Shown: positions 28,124-37,232 of the stretch, piece after piece | Position numbering within the stretch: position 1 is the stretch's first letter | Layout of the letters: each line of letters starts with the position of its first letter | Source: an uncultured Brachyspira sp. | GTDB lineage: Bacteria > Spirochaetota > Brachyspiria > Brachyspirales > Brachyspiraceae | NCBI RefSeq assembly: GCF_944393015.1 | Contig: NZ_CALXYQ010000010.1 | Span: 16,930 to 80,929 of the forward strand | Direction: 5' to 3' | Length of the DNA: 64,000 nt | The notes under the pieces: generated by a model | The model's database searches: none | What the model was told of the DNA's origin: nothing | What the model saw: the letters and a program-made list of their open reading frames with translations, nothing else | Made by a program: the position numbers and the translations under genes

Positions 28124-28235
28124 TTTATACTCCTTTTTATATACCTATATGTAGTATATTAAAAAATAATAGGTTTGTCAATTCTTATTGTTTATTTAAG
28201 AATATAATAAAAATTGAAAAAATTACAATGATATT

Positions 28236-31085
28236 TTATTTTTGTAAAGTATTTAATTTCCAATTATTTTTATCAAATATATTTCCCTTAACAGTATAAT
28301 ATTTAGTAAAATTAAATCTATTTTCTAATTGTCTATTAGGCTGCCATTCATTTAATATTATGAGTTTTAATTCTCCATTCTTATAATTATTTGTAATTAT
28401 ACTTTGTGTAAACGGATTTATCTGCTTAGTGAGATGTTTTGTAGATAAATAAGGAAGATCTGCAACAGTCATAAAATTAGATGAAATAGTAAAATCATTT
28501 GTAGAGTAAAAATCTTTGACCATTAATAATGCATTATATATAGCCATAAATTCTATACCATTATTTTTATAAAAATCTGTTTCAATATTTAGGGCATGAT
28601 CTGAAATTATAATAATTTTTGTATTATCATAAACATTATTATATTTTAAAAAATATATTAATTCAGCAATATTTTTCATTGATGCTGCATTAGCATAATA
28701 GCTTCTTGTTAAAAATTCGTTTTTAAATTTCTTTATATCTATATTTGGTATTTGATATTTCCATATAGAAGGAAGTAAATTAGTATTAATATAATCAGGT
28801 TCATGAGTTATATTATTATGAATAAAATTAAAATAATTACCATTTTCAGATATTGATGTTATATGTCTTAACGAATTTAAAATACTAAATTCTTTTAAAG
28901 AATTATTGATAGTTACTGCATTCTCACTTCCATATATATACCAATCTGCACCATTATAAAGAGTTTTTCTTAGGAAACTTGGAATAATTCTAAAAATTGA
29001 AAATCTAAAAGATCTTTGAATATTTAAATCATCAATACCTGAATCTTCATTATATAATTTTTTATCAAGTATATTCTTTATCTCTTCTGTTTCATTAGCA
29101 TAATCATTAAATAAATTACTAATTGCGAATTTAATAAAATTATCATTCTCAGCATAAGCATTCATATTAGAATACTTTGAAAATATAGAAGTATCATAAC
29201 TAAAATTTAAATTTGCAAATGTAGCATTAAAAATATTTGCTTTATAACCATTATCAGTAAATATTTTAGGCATTACCAATAAAGATTCATTGTATTTATC
29301 TTTTAAATTATATTTTCCTTCTGTTGTAATCTCATAAGGTAAATATTCATATCCTCCCATTAGGCTAGGAATAGAACCTACAGTATTTTTTGAATATGAA
29401 AGCACATTAGTATATAATATAAATCCGTTAAAATCATTTTTCAATTTATTATTATCATTAAAATATTCTAAAACATAATGTGATGAGGCTCTATCTAATA
29501 ATATTATAAATACATTAGTACCTGTTTTAGACAAGTTAAAAATATTACTGTAATTATCTTCTGATAAGTATCTTTCTGAATCATTTTGTATATTTGATAA
29601 TATTTTTTGATCCTTATTAATCTTTACTATATCGTAAACAGATATGGTAAATAATACTAATGATATTATCATATATATATTAATAATAATATTTGATTTT
29701 TCTTTCTTTAATAAAATGTAAATAATTCCTATAAATATAGATACGAATAAAATATTTAATAATATTTGCACAATGCTTGAATTTAAAAGTTCTGAATTTT
29801 CAAATATAAAATTACTAGATATATTTCCATAATTTCCAACTATTATAAATGTATCAACAAAAAATATTACAGATATATATACTATAAACAATGATAAAGT
29901 ATTTTTTACCTTATCAGAAAATAAAATATAAATAAATAAAGCATAAACAAAGAATGCCCCTATATATTTAGAAATATTATTTAATATTAATGTAAATGGA
30001 GCATTAAATTCCTGACCTGAAGAAGCTATTAATGTGGAAGGAATAAAAAGTCCGGCAAGCAATGTTATGGAAATAGAAGCTGATATTAATAGATGAAAAT
30101 TATTGTTTAATTTTATATTAAATAATTTATATAAATATTTTTTGTAAATTATAATTGCAAATAATATAAACCATATACTAAAAACATCTTTATATGTTTT
30201 TACATCTATTCTAAATATTCTTAAATATTGTTTTTCTATAGAAATTGATAATACAGTTTCCCTTAAAAAATAAAGAACTGTATATACAAACATAAAAACT
30301 GTAAAAATACTAAATATTATAAATACAATTCTTTTTATTAATACCATAATACTTTTATTTTCTATAAAACTATTCCATTTATTTTTTAAAAAACTGTAAT
30401 TTTCCAAAACTATATTTTTGACTAATGAAAAAGTACAATTTACTGTCCAATAAAATAAAAGTCCTGCAGGAGAGTTATATAAAAGCACCAAAAAAATTAA
30501 ATTTGTAACGTATAAGGGAAGCTGCTCTTTTAAAGTGAGTTTTTTTGAATATACTAAAGAAGCCAAAAAACTTACTGCTGTCATAATAAAAGGAAGTACA
30601 TTAATGCTTATATTTCCTATTTTTAACATCGCATCAGGTTTGGCCAAATTGGTTATATATCCAAATTGGGCAAATTCTAAGCCATCAAGATTATTCATAA
30701 AATGATAAGCAGCTATAAAAAATGGTATCTGTATAAGAAGCCCTAGAGTTCCTCTAAAAGCATAAATAGTTTTGTATCTATTTATCCTTTGACAAGTCCT
30801 TATAAGTAAATACCTTTGATCACCTTTAAATACTGCTTTTATATTATCAATCATAGGTTTCATTTTATTTTGTATATCTCTTTCTTTTTGCTGCCATCTC
30901 TCTGCTATATTGTATAATGGTAAAGAAATAAAATTTACAACCAAGCTTATAAAAAATATGCTTACTATATAAGAACTTTTTGTATATACTTTGAAAAAAT
31001 AAAAAGATGTTTCTAAAATAAATTCTATTGGATATATAAATATATTATATAAAAATGATGATAGTCCCATAAAAGTAAAATCCAT
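28236..31085 (-). CDS. YidC/Oxa1-type membrane domain fused to LTA-synthase/sulfatase-type domain
   Basis: A 949-residue membrane protein with two parts. Residues 1-235 look like a YidC/Oxa1 insertase: a first core helix, a charged hairpin (AERWQQKERDIQNKM), GLLIQIPFFIAAY at about 115-127, and LLYNSPAGLLFYWTVN at 201-216. By eye the conserved groove arginine is N51 here. Residues 236-490 add about seven membrane helices. Residues 520-949 form an alkaline-phosphatase-superfamily domain with D531 (ILLDRASS), candidate nucleophile T568 (SKNTVGS), H761 (ITHEPDY) and D829-H830 (ISDHALN), the set seen in LTA synthase-like and phosphoethanolamine transferases. The active site is probably periplasmic. 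The ATG lies at the end of the gap to the divergent TPR gene. Confidence 0.85.
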   Translation of the reverse strand: MDFTFMGLSSFLYNIFIYPIEFILETSFYFFKVYTKSSYIVSIFFISLVVNFISLPLYNIAERWQQKERDIQNKMKPMIDNIKAVFKGDQRYLLIRTCQRINRYKTIYAFRGTLGLLIQIPFFIAAYHFMNNLDGLEFAQFGYITNLAKPDAMLKIGNISINVLPFIMTAVSFLASLVYSKKLTLKEQLPLYVTNLIFLVLLYNSPAGLLFYWTVNCTFSLVKNIVLENYSFLKNKWNSFIENKSIMVLIKRIVFIIFSIFTVFMFVYTVLYFLRETVLSISIEKQYLRIFRIDVKTYKDVFSIWFILFAIIIYKKYLYKLFNIKLNNNFHLLISASISITLLAGLFIPSTLIASSGQEFNAPFTLILNNISKYIGAFFVYALFIYILFSDKVKNTLSLFIVYISVIFFVDTFIIVGNYGNISSNFIFENSELLNSSIVQILLNILFVSIFIGIIYILLKKEKSNIIINIYMIISLVLFTISVYDIVKINKDQKILSNIQNDSERYLSEDNYSNIFNLSKTGTNVFIILLDRASSHYVLEYFNDNNKLKNDFNGFILYTNVLSYSKNTVGSIPSLMGGYEYLPYEITTEGKYNLKDKYNESLLVMPKIFTDNGYKANIFNATFANLNFSYDTSIFSKYSNMNAYAENDNFIKFAISNLFNDYANETEEIKNILDKKLYNEDSGIDDLNIQRSFRFSIFRIIPSFLRKTLYNGADWYIYGSENAVTINNSLKEFSILNSLRHITSISENGNYFNFIHNNITHEPDYINTNLLPSIWKYQIPNIDIKKFKNEFLTRSYYANAASMKNIAELIYFLKYNNVYDNTKIIIISDHALNIETDFYKNNGIEFMAIYNALLMVKDFYSTNDFTISSNFMTVADLPYLSTKHLTKQINPFTQSIITNNYKNGELKLIILNEWQPNRQLENRFNFTKYYTVKGNIFDKNNWKLNTLQK

Positions 31086-31242
31086 ATTAATTAGTAATAA
31101 TTATTATAATTTTTATATTATACCATATTATATTAATTAATTCAAATATCAAAAAATCATAGTAAAATTAAAAGTTGAAAAAAATTAACTTAAAGATATA
31201 CTATTATATAAGTAATTATTTTTTAGGGAAAGTAAATTAATT

Positions 31243-32247
31243 ATGGACAATTCATCTGATTATAGTCTTCAAAATAAAATAGCTAATATGATATCTCATT
31301 ATAAAGATATATGCGATAGAGAACCAAGTAATCATAAAGCCAGAGTAGATTTTGGAGTGTTCTATACTCAATTAGGGGATCACAAAGAAGCTATAGAACT
31401 TTTCAAAGAGGCTTTACTCATAAACAATAATGATTATTCTATACATAGACTTTTAGGAATATCATATACAAAGATAAATAATTACTATAATGCTATTATA
31501 TATCTTGAAAAAGCTTGTGGATTAGAAAACAATGATTATATAAGTCTTAATTGGCTTGGCAAATGCTATGTAGAAGTTGGACGTTATGAAGATGCTGTAA
31601 ATGTATTGAATAAATCTTTTATGCTGGCACCTAAAGAATATCTTAATTGGCGTACTTTGGGAATAGCTTTATATAATCTAAAAAGAACAGATGAAGCTAT
31701 AGAATCTTTTGAAAGGGCTATGGAGCTTAATAAATACGATTATACAAGTCTTTATATGCTTGCTATTGCCTATAAAGATAAATATGAATATAAAAAAGCT
31801 ATAGATATATTAAAAAAAGTAACAGAAATAGAAAAAGATAATTATTCAGCATATTTCAATATGGGACTATGTTTCTTTATGATTGATGACTTTGATAATG
31901 CTGTATCTTCTTTTAATAATGCTTTAAATATAGATGATAAAGATTATTTACTATACTATTATCTTGGAATTTCTCTATATGAAACAAAAGATTATATAAA
32001 TGCCATATCATATTTAAATAAATCTATAGAAATAAATAATACCCATTCATCTTCCTATTATTATTTAGGACTTTCATACTACTCAGCAGGACTTTATGAT
32101 AATGCAGGAAATATACTAGAAGAATGTGTTAAATTGGATAGTAATAATAAGGAAGTTTATATATTGCTTGCTAACACCTATAACGCTATGGGGGACAGAG
32201 AAAAATCTATAATAGCATTCAATAAATCTAAAGAAATAACATCCTAA
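31243..32247 (+). CDS. Tetratricopeptide-repeat protein
   Basis: The 334-residue cytoplasmic protein has no signal peptide and consists almost wholly of about nine tandem TPR units (for example ARVDFGVFYTQLGDHKEAIE, then WLGKCYVEVGRYEDAVNVL). Such proteins form helical scaffolds that bind partner proteins. It is transcribed divergently from the YidC-sulfatase gene and ends directly against the convergent PepSY-like gene (adjacent bases 32247 and 32248). Partner and role are not inferable. The ATG follows an AGGGAAAG site. Confidence 0.9.
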   Translation: MDNSSDYSLQNKIANMISHYKDICDREPSNHKARVDFGVFYTQLGDHKEAIELFKEALLINNNDYSIHRLLGISYTKINNYYNAIIYLEKACGLENNDYISLNWLGKCYVEVGRYEDAVNVLNKSFMLAPKEYLNWRTLGIALYNLKRTDEAIESFERAMELNKYDYTSLYMLAIAYKDKYEYKKAIDILKKVTEIEKDNYSAYFNMGLCFFMIDDFDNAVSSFNNALNIDDKDYLLYYYLGISLYETKDYINAISYLNKSIEINNTHSSSYYYLGLSYYSAGLYDNAGNILEECVKLDSNNKEVYILLANTYNAMGDREKSIIAFNKSKEITS

Positions 32248-32715
32248 TTAGTTATTAGTTGAAGCAGATTGAACATTATCCAAATTTTCCTGACTAATGA
32301 TAATGCCGTATCCTGTAATTTCTATTAAATATTTATCATCTAATTTTATGATAAAATTCTTATCTCTTCTCTCTATATCGGTGATTTTAGAATGCGGATA
32401 CTCATTATCTATAACATTAACCATAGACTTATGTATGCAGCTTCTAGGTATTTCAATATTTTTTGTCTCATCATTGATGATAGATATTTTTTTCCAAAGA
32501 CCTGTATTATAAAAAATAAATTTATAACCAAAATCTATATCAACTTCATATCCGCCGCCATTTTGATATAATGAAACTGATTCTATATTATTGCCTGGAA
32601 AATTAATATTTAAAAAATTTTTCGCTCTCAAAGGCAGAGAATTTTCTGTCATGGTTTGAGAATATATATTTACATTCAATATCAATATAAGCAAAATCAA
32701 TTTTAAATATTTCAT
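32248..32715 (-). CDS. PepSY-like (DUF2874-type) periplasmic protein
   Basis: The 155-residue protein has a cleavable signal (MKYLKLILLILILNVNIYSQ). Two tandem copies of a small beta-alpha domain follow: LPLRAKNFLNINFPGNNIES to GLWKKI, then IHKSMVNVIDNEYPHSKITD to YGIII. This matches the PepSY-like, beta-lactamase-inhibitor-like putative periplasmic proteins. The family is thought to bind or inhibit proteins, but no activity is known here. It converges on the TPR gene with no gap, so the two transcripts probably overlap. Confidence 0.8.
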   Translation of the reverse strand: MKYLKLILLILILNVNIYSQTMTENSLPLRAKNFLNINFPGNNIESVSLYQNGGGYEVDIDFGYKFIFYNTGLWKKISIINDETKNIEIPRSCIHKSMVNVIDNEYPHSKITDIERRDKNFIIKLDDKYLIEITGYGIIISQENLDNVQSASTNN

Positions 32716-32786
32716 AATGTTTATTTTCGTATTTTATCATTATAATGTTAGAATTTTTTGTACCGCAAATTATTTTAGCAGGTAAG

Positions 32787-32817
32787 ATACCGGCTATATA
32801 ATAATTATAACCGGTAT
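32787..32817 (-). terminator. Hairpin downstream of a small ORF
   Basis: ATACCGG / CCGGTAT form a perfect 7-bp stem that extends through TATAAT-type pairs in the loop. It lies 14 bp past the stop of the 44-codon ORF on the minus strand but lacks a T-run, so it may be a weak terminator or a stability stem. Confidence 0.4.
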
Positions 32818-32830
32818 TCCCATAATATCA

Positions 32831-32965
32831 TTAAAGGCTTTCATTTTCTTTATCAGATGTATTATCTTTAATAATATCATTGTACTCTTCAATTAAAGAA
32901 TTATAATCATCATCATTAAATATAACAGAATCATTATAATTATTATTTTTGAATTTCTTAATCAT
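32831..32965 (-). CDS. Small acidic protein, 44 residues
   Basis: A short frame starts at an ATG behind a very strong GGGGAGGA site and encodes MIKKFKNNNYNDSVIFNDDD followed by YNSLIEEYNDIIKDNTSDKE and NESL. The strong ribosome site and the acidic, codon-normal content make it a plausible small gene. I know no family. It precedes a hairpin and lies between the PepSY-like gene and rpsT, all on the minus strand. Confidence 0.5.
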   Translation of the reverse strand: MIKKFKNNNYNDSVIFNDDDYNSLIEEYNDIIKDNTSDKENESL

Positions 32966-33274
32966 AATCAATCCTCCCCATTATTATATTTTTTGTGATA
33001 ATATTATCAAAACAACACAGAATAATTTACCTTTATATACCATCAAAGCTCATAAACTTAATAATAAAATCTGTATATATTCATTTAATAAACTCAAACT
33101 GTATATTAATAACAAAAATTTTCTATTAGGAAATAAAAAAATATATATTTTTTTTACAAAAAGGTAATTTTTTTTTATTTTTATTAAAATAAATTGACAT
33201 TTAGGATTAAAAAACATAAAAAAAGACCTATACATTGCTGTATAGGCCTCATTATTTTTTAATAATAATCAAAA
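32966..33274. other. AT-rich spacer downstream of rpsT
   Basis: Apart from the rpsT terminator at 33225-33248 this 309-bp stretch is plain A/T sequence. Short frames on both strands here have no ribosome sites and are rich in Lys, Asn, Ile and Phe, as expected by chance. It probably contains the promoter of the 44-codon ORF. Confidence 0.5.
33225..33248 (-). terminator. Rho-independent terminator of rpsT
   Basis: CCTATACA / TGTATAGG form a perfect 8-bp stem with a 4-nt loop. On the minus strand it is followed by TCTTTTTTT, about 27 bp after the rpsT stop. Confidence 0.92.
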
Positions 33275-33538
33275 TTAATTCATAGCATTAATTTTTTTCA
33301 TCATATCAGATTTTTTAGCAGCTGCTCTGTTAGCATGAATAACTGATTTTCTAGCAGCTTTATCTAAAGCACTTGCATATTTTTTAAATTCTTCTGAAGC
33401 AAGATTTTTATCATTGCTTTCTACTGCTTTAATTACTTTCTTTTTTTGAGTATTTAAAAAGCTTTTAATTTTTCTATTGTAAAGATTTCTAACTTCATTT
33501 TGTCTTAATCTTTTAGATGCTGAAGCTATATTAGGCAT
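33275..33538 (-). CDS. rpsT: 30S ribosomal protein S20
   Basis: S20 binds 16S rRNA early in small-subunit assembly. The 87-residue, very basic helical protein starts MPNIASASKRLRQNEVRNLY and has the family's Lys/Arg-rich first helix and the RKSVIHANRAAAKKSDM C-terminal helix. The ATG follows GGAGAG. The gene lies 27 bp downstream of tRNA-Asp on the same strand with no promoter between, so the two are very probably co-transcribed. Confidence 0.97.
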   Translation of the reverse strand: MPNIASASKRLRQNEVRNLYNRKIKSFLNTQKKKVIKAVESNDKNLASEEFKKYASALDKAARKSVIHANRAAAKKSDMMKKINAMN

Positions 33539-33565
33539 TATCGCTCTCCATGTTAAAATAAAAAG

Positions 33566-33640
33566 CGGAGTTGACGGGGCTCGAACCCGCGGCCTCCTGC
33601 GTGACAGGCAGGCGCTCTAACCAAACTGAGCTACAACTCC
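33566..33640 (-). tRNA. tRNA-Asp (GTC anticodon)
   Basis: A full cloverleaf reads on the minus strand. The acceptor arm is GGAGTTG / CAACTCC, the D arm GCTC / GAGC, the anticodon arm CCTGC-CTGTCAC-GCAGG with GTC, and the T arm GCGGG-TTCGAAC-CCCGT. The discriminator base is G, the length is 75 nt, and CCA is not encoded. A strong promoter lies just upstream. Confidence 0.97.
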
Positions 33641-33663
33641 AAATTAGTTAAGTAATGCTTTGT

Positions 33664-33691
33664 ATTATATACTAATTCTGTTTTTTGTCAA
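33664..33691 (-). promoter_or_regulatory. Consensus promoter for the tRNA-Asp/rpsT unit
   Basis: On the minus strand TTGACA (33686-33691) and TATAAT (33664-33669) are separated by 16 bp, and the tRNA begins 23 nt further on. Both boxes match the sigma-70 consensus exactly. Confidence 0.88.
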
Positions 33692-33745
33692 CTACTAAAT
33701 TTAAAAATTTTTAAAAAAATTATAAATTTGATATCATTATTTATT

Positions 33746-33942
33746 AAACGCACGCTGAAAATCGCATAAAACATAAACAAATTAACAATTATAGCATAAT
33801 AATATATGAAAATAGACTTTACGTGCGGTAAATTCAATTTTAAATTTAAAAAAGCTTGGGTGGGAAGCTAAAAATTCTTATTAGACTGTTAAGAATATAA
33901 AGGTTTATAATTCAAAATATATCAAGAAGTATAAAGGGCGGG
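33746..33942. repeat. R1 dispersed repeat, right half
   Basis: Core pair (AAACGCACGCTGAAA and TTTACGTGCGGTAAA), inner right arm (AAGCTTGGGTGGGAAGC) and outer right arm (TATAAAGGGCGGG) occur in order, and the left arms are missing. It lies in the 379-bp gap between the tRNA-Asp promoter and the 3' end of fabV. Confidence 0.78.
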
Positions 33943-33965
33943 ATTTAAAATAATACAAAAAAGAA

Positions 33966-33994
33966 AAGCGAAGGAAATATTAACTCCTTCGCTT
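33966..33994 (-). terminator. Rho-independent terminator of fabV
   Basis: AAGCGAAGGA / TCCTTCGCTT form a perfect 10-bp stem with a 9-nt loop, followed on the minus strand by TTCTTTTTTG. It lies 26 bp past the fabV stop. Confidence 0.9.
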
Positions 33995-34019
33995 AATTCT
34001 CATATTTAATAATTAATTA

Positions 34020-35198
34020 TCATATCTGAACATCTTGGCTATAATCAATACCTTCCTCATCAAAGCCATGCATATTCATATAATCTTTTCTGAATAATGC
34101 CAAATCAGCTATTTCTTTTAGATTATCTTTTGTTAATTTATTCCAAGAGTCCAAAACCTCTTTTTGAACATCTTCTCTCAATTCCCAATCGTCTAATCTT
34201 ATTCTGTTTTCACTATCAACTGGTATTTCTCCGCCATTATAGAGTTTTTCGTTTAAAAGTCTATACATTTGCTCTATACAGCCCTCATGAATGCCTTTAT
34301 TTTTCATTACCTTAAACAATATGCCTATATAAAGAGGAACTGTAGGGATAACTGCTGAAGATCTAGTTACTACTGCCTTGTTTACTGACACATAAGCATG
34401 TCCTTTGATTTTCTCCTGCATTTCTTTATCCAATTCATGAGCTATTGCCTCTAAATGATCCTTAGCTTTTCCTATAGTACCTTCTCTATATACAGCTTTT
34501 GTCATTTCAGGTCCTATATAAGAATAAGCTACATTAATAGCATTTTCAGCTAATAAATCAGCATTAAGTAAGGCATCTGTCCATAATTTCCAATCTTCTC
34601 CGCCCATAACTTTTACAGTAGATTTTATATCATCTTCATTAGCGGGGTCAATAGATACCTCTAATAACTCCTCTGTAAGAAAATCTACACCTATACCATT
34701 ATATTTTTTTCCTATAGGTTTTAAAGATGAACGGTAAAGTGTTCCTGTTGATTCGTCCATTCTTACTGGAGCTGCCAAACTATATATAAGCAAATCTATT
34801 TTTTCACCGTTAAAGAATGTTTTAGCTTCTTTAATAACTTCTTCTTTTGAAGCGTTTAAAAAAGCATCTAATATTAAATTTTTATCCTCTATTCCATCTT
34901 TTTTAGCAAAAGCAGAAAAAGCCTCGTTATTATACCAACCAGGTGTAGCTGTTCTTCTTGCTGTAGCTTCTTTTTCGAATGACACACTCATAGTTTTAGC
35001 ACCAAGTCCATAAGCTATGGCTATTCTGCTTGCAAGTCCGTATCCGCCTGAAGCTCCTAATATAAGAGCATTTTTTACATTAGATTTTACTTTCGGCTGT
35101 GATTTCACATAATTAATTTGATTTTCTACTTCTTTAGCACAGCCTAATGGATGAGCTGTTATACATATATTATTTAATATTTTTGGCTCTACTACCAT
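34020..35198 (-). CDS. fabV: Trans-2-enoyl-CoA/ACP reductase
   Basis: An NADH-dependent reductase of enoyl thioesters (FabV/TER group), used in fatty-acid synthesis or in fermentative crotonyl-CoA reduction. I chose the ATG at 35198: AGGAG lies 9 nt upstream and the family opening starts there (MVVEPKILNNICITAHPLGC). The Rossmann motif is LILGASGGYGLASRIAIAYG. The catalytic Y-x8-K is in VYREGTIGKAK. The protein has about 392 residues, normal for the family. In a butyrate-forming anaerobe the TER role is plausible, but no other pathway gene is nearby. The gene stands alone with its own terminator. Confidence 0.95.
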   Translation of the reverse strand: MVVEPKILNNICITAHPLGCAKEVENQINYVKSQPKVKSNVKNALILGASGGYGLASRIAIAYGLGAKTMSVSFEKEATARRTATPGWYNNEAFSAFAKKDGIEDKNLILDAFLNASKEEVIKEAKTFFNGEKIDLLIYSLAAPVRMDESTGTLYRSSLKPIGKKYNGIGVDFLTEELLEVSIDPANEDDIKSTVKVMGGEDWKLWTDALLNADLLAENAINVAYSYIGPEMTKAVYREGTIGKAKDHLEAIAHELDKEMQEKIKGHAYVSVNKAVVTRSSAVIPTVPLYIGILFKVMKNKGIHEGCIEQMYRLLNEKLYNGGEIPVDSENRIRLDDWELREDVQKEVLDSWNKLTKDNLKEIADLALFRKDYMNMHGFDEEGIDYSQDVQI

Positions 35199-35355
35199 AT
35201 CTTTTATTCTCCTATCGTTTTTTATTTTCAAAATATATTACAAACTAATTTTATAATACTTTATAATAAAATTGCTTTTTTTTCAATGAAAATAAAATGA
35301 AAATGAAATCAAAATGATTATTAATTTATGAAATATACAAATGATATATTCATCT

Positions 35356-35786
35356 AAACGTATGGTAAATAAATAATAAATATAATACAAATAACATTAA
35401 TAGTAACTCTATAAATATACAAAAAATAACACATACGGTGTATAGATTCTAAATTCTAATCACATTAGGGTGGGTATGCTTTTTATAAGTTCTCAATAGA
35501 AAAATTTAAGTCGTAATTTTTAATTAGACATAAAATATAAAAGGGCGGGCATTTAAATTAATACAAAAAATCAAATTACACTTGCCCCACCCTCTAGCCT
35601 TTCAGCATAATATGCAATTTTTATACTATCTTTCTTTTTTGTTTCAAACAGTTATTTTAGCTGCCCACCCAGAATTTTTTTTAAAATTTATAGTCTATAC
35701 ACCGCACGTTAAACGAAATTAAAAATATTGATTTAATTGTAATTCTAATTTTCATTAATTTGAAAATTTCATTAACCGTGCGTTAA
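35356..35786. repeat. R1 dispersed repeat, diverged right half joined to left half
   Basis: The first half is degenerate (core ACGTATGGT and ACATACGGTGTA, inner arm ATTAGGGTGGGTATGC) but keeps the outer arm AAAAGGGCGGGC. The second half is well conserved: outer CCCCACCCTCTAGCC, inner GCTGCCCACCCAGAA, cores ACCGCACGTTAAACG and ACCGTGCGTTAAA. The element ends 15 bp from the McrC stop and occupies most of the 602-bp gap between fabV and mcrC. Confidence 0.78.
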
Positions 35787-35800
35787 ATTAAGTTAAAAAA

Positions 35801-37135
35801 TTAAAATTTATTTAAATCTTTTATTAATTCTTCTTCAATACCTTTCATAACTTCAGCAAACTTTTTTATGTTGCTGAAATTTTGATTAGGAATTTTCAAA
35901 GCATATTTATGTATCTCGCAATTTGCATTATTATATTTACTATTTAGATTTCCTATATGAGTATTTTTATAATTATCAATTTCTATTGGATAAATGAAAC
36001 CTGCCTTTTTAGCATTAAGCGTATAAGCATAAGAAACTATTTGATGTTTATCGTTTCTGTCTATACTTTCATTATTATCATAGTTTAATTTTTTATATTT
36101 GGCATCAAGAACTATATTATTTTTATCTGATAATTTATAGAAGTCTGGATAAACTTTCCAAGCATTATTAAGAAGATTTATACCTTTACTGGAATTTCTA
36201 TTTTCAGCATGAATAAAATTTTCTTTAGCTAAGAAAGTATTTAAATATTCTTCAAAAAGCCAAGCTCCGTCAAATAATAAACCATATACAGTATTATCAT
36301 TGCTGCCGTATTTTAATTTTTCATGCCTTAATATTTGAATGCATATTTTTCTTAAAGGCTCATATTCATAATAGTATGGGTGTGATAATTTTTTTAAGTT
36401 TTTATTTATAATGCTTTCTCTTTTATTTCTCTCATAACTAGGAGTGGAATAAAATATTTGCTGAACATAATTTTTTATTTCGCTGTCATAACTTAAAAGA
36501 TATTTGTTTTTTGTGTTTATATATTCTATAGTGTGCCTTATTAACTGAGTGATATTATTGTCATAGCTGTATTCTCTAGTATTGTACGAAATTTTACCAT
36601 TGAAAGGAATATTGTTTTTGATGTATCTATTAATATCAATAGTGCCTTTAACATTAGAATCATTATGCTTTATTAATTTGTATTGCTTAAAAAGCCCCTG
36701 CCTCAATGCTCTCTTAAAAAAACTAATAAACATATAAATTAAAAAATCAAACGAATCATCATAATCCTTACTATGCTCTAAATTAACAACATTAAGAGAA
36801 AGCACTTTCATAAGCATATAATGCAAAAAATAATCTTCATTATCATTTACAGCGAACCTTGAAGAGATTTTTATTTGCGTATTATTGTAGCTTATAAATC
36901 CCATTATATTGTTAGTACGTATTTTATCATCAAGTAAATTGAATATTGTACTTTTTTTATTTATATCTTTAGTCTCATCAAAACTATTTGGAAATATTAA
37001 AATATTATCTGAAATATTTTCAATAGAATGGCTAGCTATATATTGAATATTGCTTTTATCTATATCGTTTGATAATTGTGATATATCATAATCATTATTA
37101 TCTTTTAATTTAATAATTTTATTGTTTGTATTCAT
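35801..37135 (-). CDS. mcrC: McrC-type nuclease subunit of a modification-dependent restriction system
   Basis: McrC cuts DNA when driven by the GTP-fuelled McrB motor bound to modified cytosine sites. The 444-residue protein has the family's N-terminal beta region (LIFPNSFDE, IKISSRFAV), FDGAWLFEEYL around 289, and the PD-(D/E)XK core P330-D331 with D344-A345-K346 (VLDAKYK) in the C-terminal part. The catalytic triad appears complete. It lies 97 bp after mcrB on the same strand, separated by a GC-rich palindromic repeat. No methyltransferase is present, as expected for this type IV system. Confidence 0.92.
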   Translation of the reverse strand: MNTNNKIIKLKDNNDYDISQLSNDIDKSNIQYIASHSIENISDNILIFPNSFDETKDINKKSTIFNLLDDKIRTNNIMGFISYNNTQIKISSRFAVNDNEDYFLHYMLMKVLSLNVVNLEHSKDYDDSFDFLIYMFISFFKRALRQGLFKQYKLIKHNDSNVKGTIDINRYIKNNIPFNGKISYNTREYSYDNNITQLIRHTIEYINTKNKYLLSYDSEIKNYVQQIFYSTPSYERNKRESIINKNLKKLSHPYYYEYEPLRKICIQILRHEKLKYGSNDNTVYGLLFDGAWLFEEYLNTFLAKENFIHAENRNSSKGINLLNNAWKVYPDFYKLSDKNNIVLDAKYKKLNYDNNESIDRNDKHQIVSYAYTLNAKKAGFIYPIEIDNYKNTHIGNLNSKYNNANCEIHKYALKIPNQNFSNIKKFAEVMKGIEEELIKDLNKF

Positions 37136-37140
37136 TTATT

Positions 37141-37215
37141 ATTGCAGGGCTTTGCCCCGCACCCCAGTTCTTTTATTGGTATAAAAGAACCAAAAAAACT
37201 GCATTTTTGGCTCTT
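37141..37215. repeat. GC-rich double-hairpin repeat between mcrB and mcrC
   Basis: GCAGGGCTTTGCCCCGC forms one stem (GGGC / GCCC). Next to it AGTTCTTTTATTGGTATAAA then AGAACC forms another (GTTCTTTTAT / ATAAAAGAAC). The same words (GGGCAAAGCCCC and a CTTCTTT / AAAGAAG stem) occur at 61703-61778, so this is a second copy of a small dispersed element. Confidence 0.6.
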
Positions 37216-37232
37216 ACTTATTTTAAAATTTA

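Noticed and set aside
32949..33167. 72-codon plus-strand frame before rpsT
   Set aside because: No ribosome site, overlaps the strong start region of the 44-codon minus-strand ORF, and composition matches random A/T-rich text.
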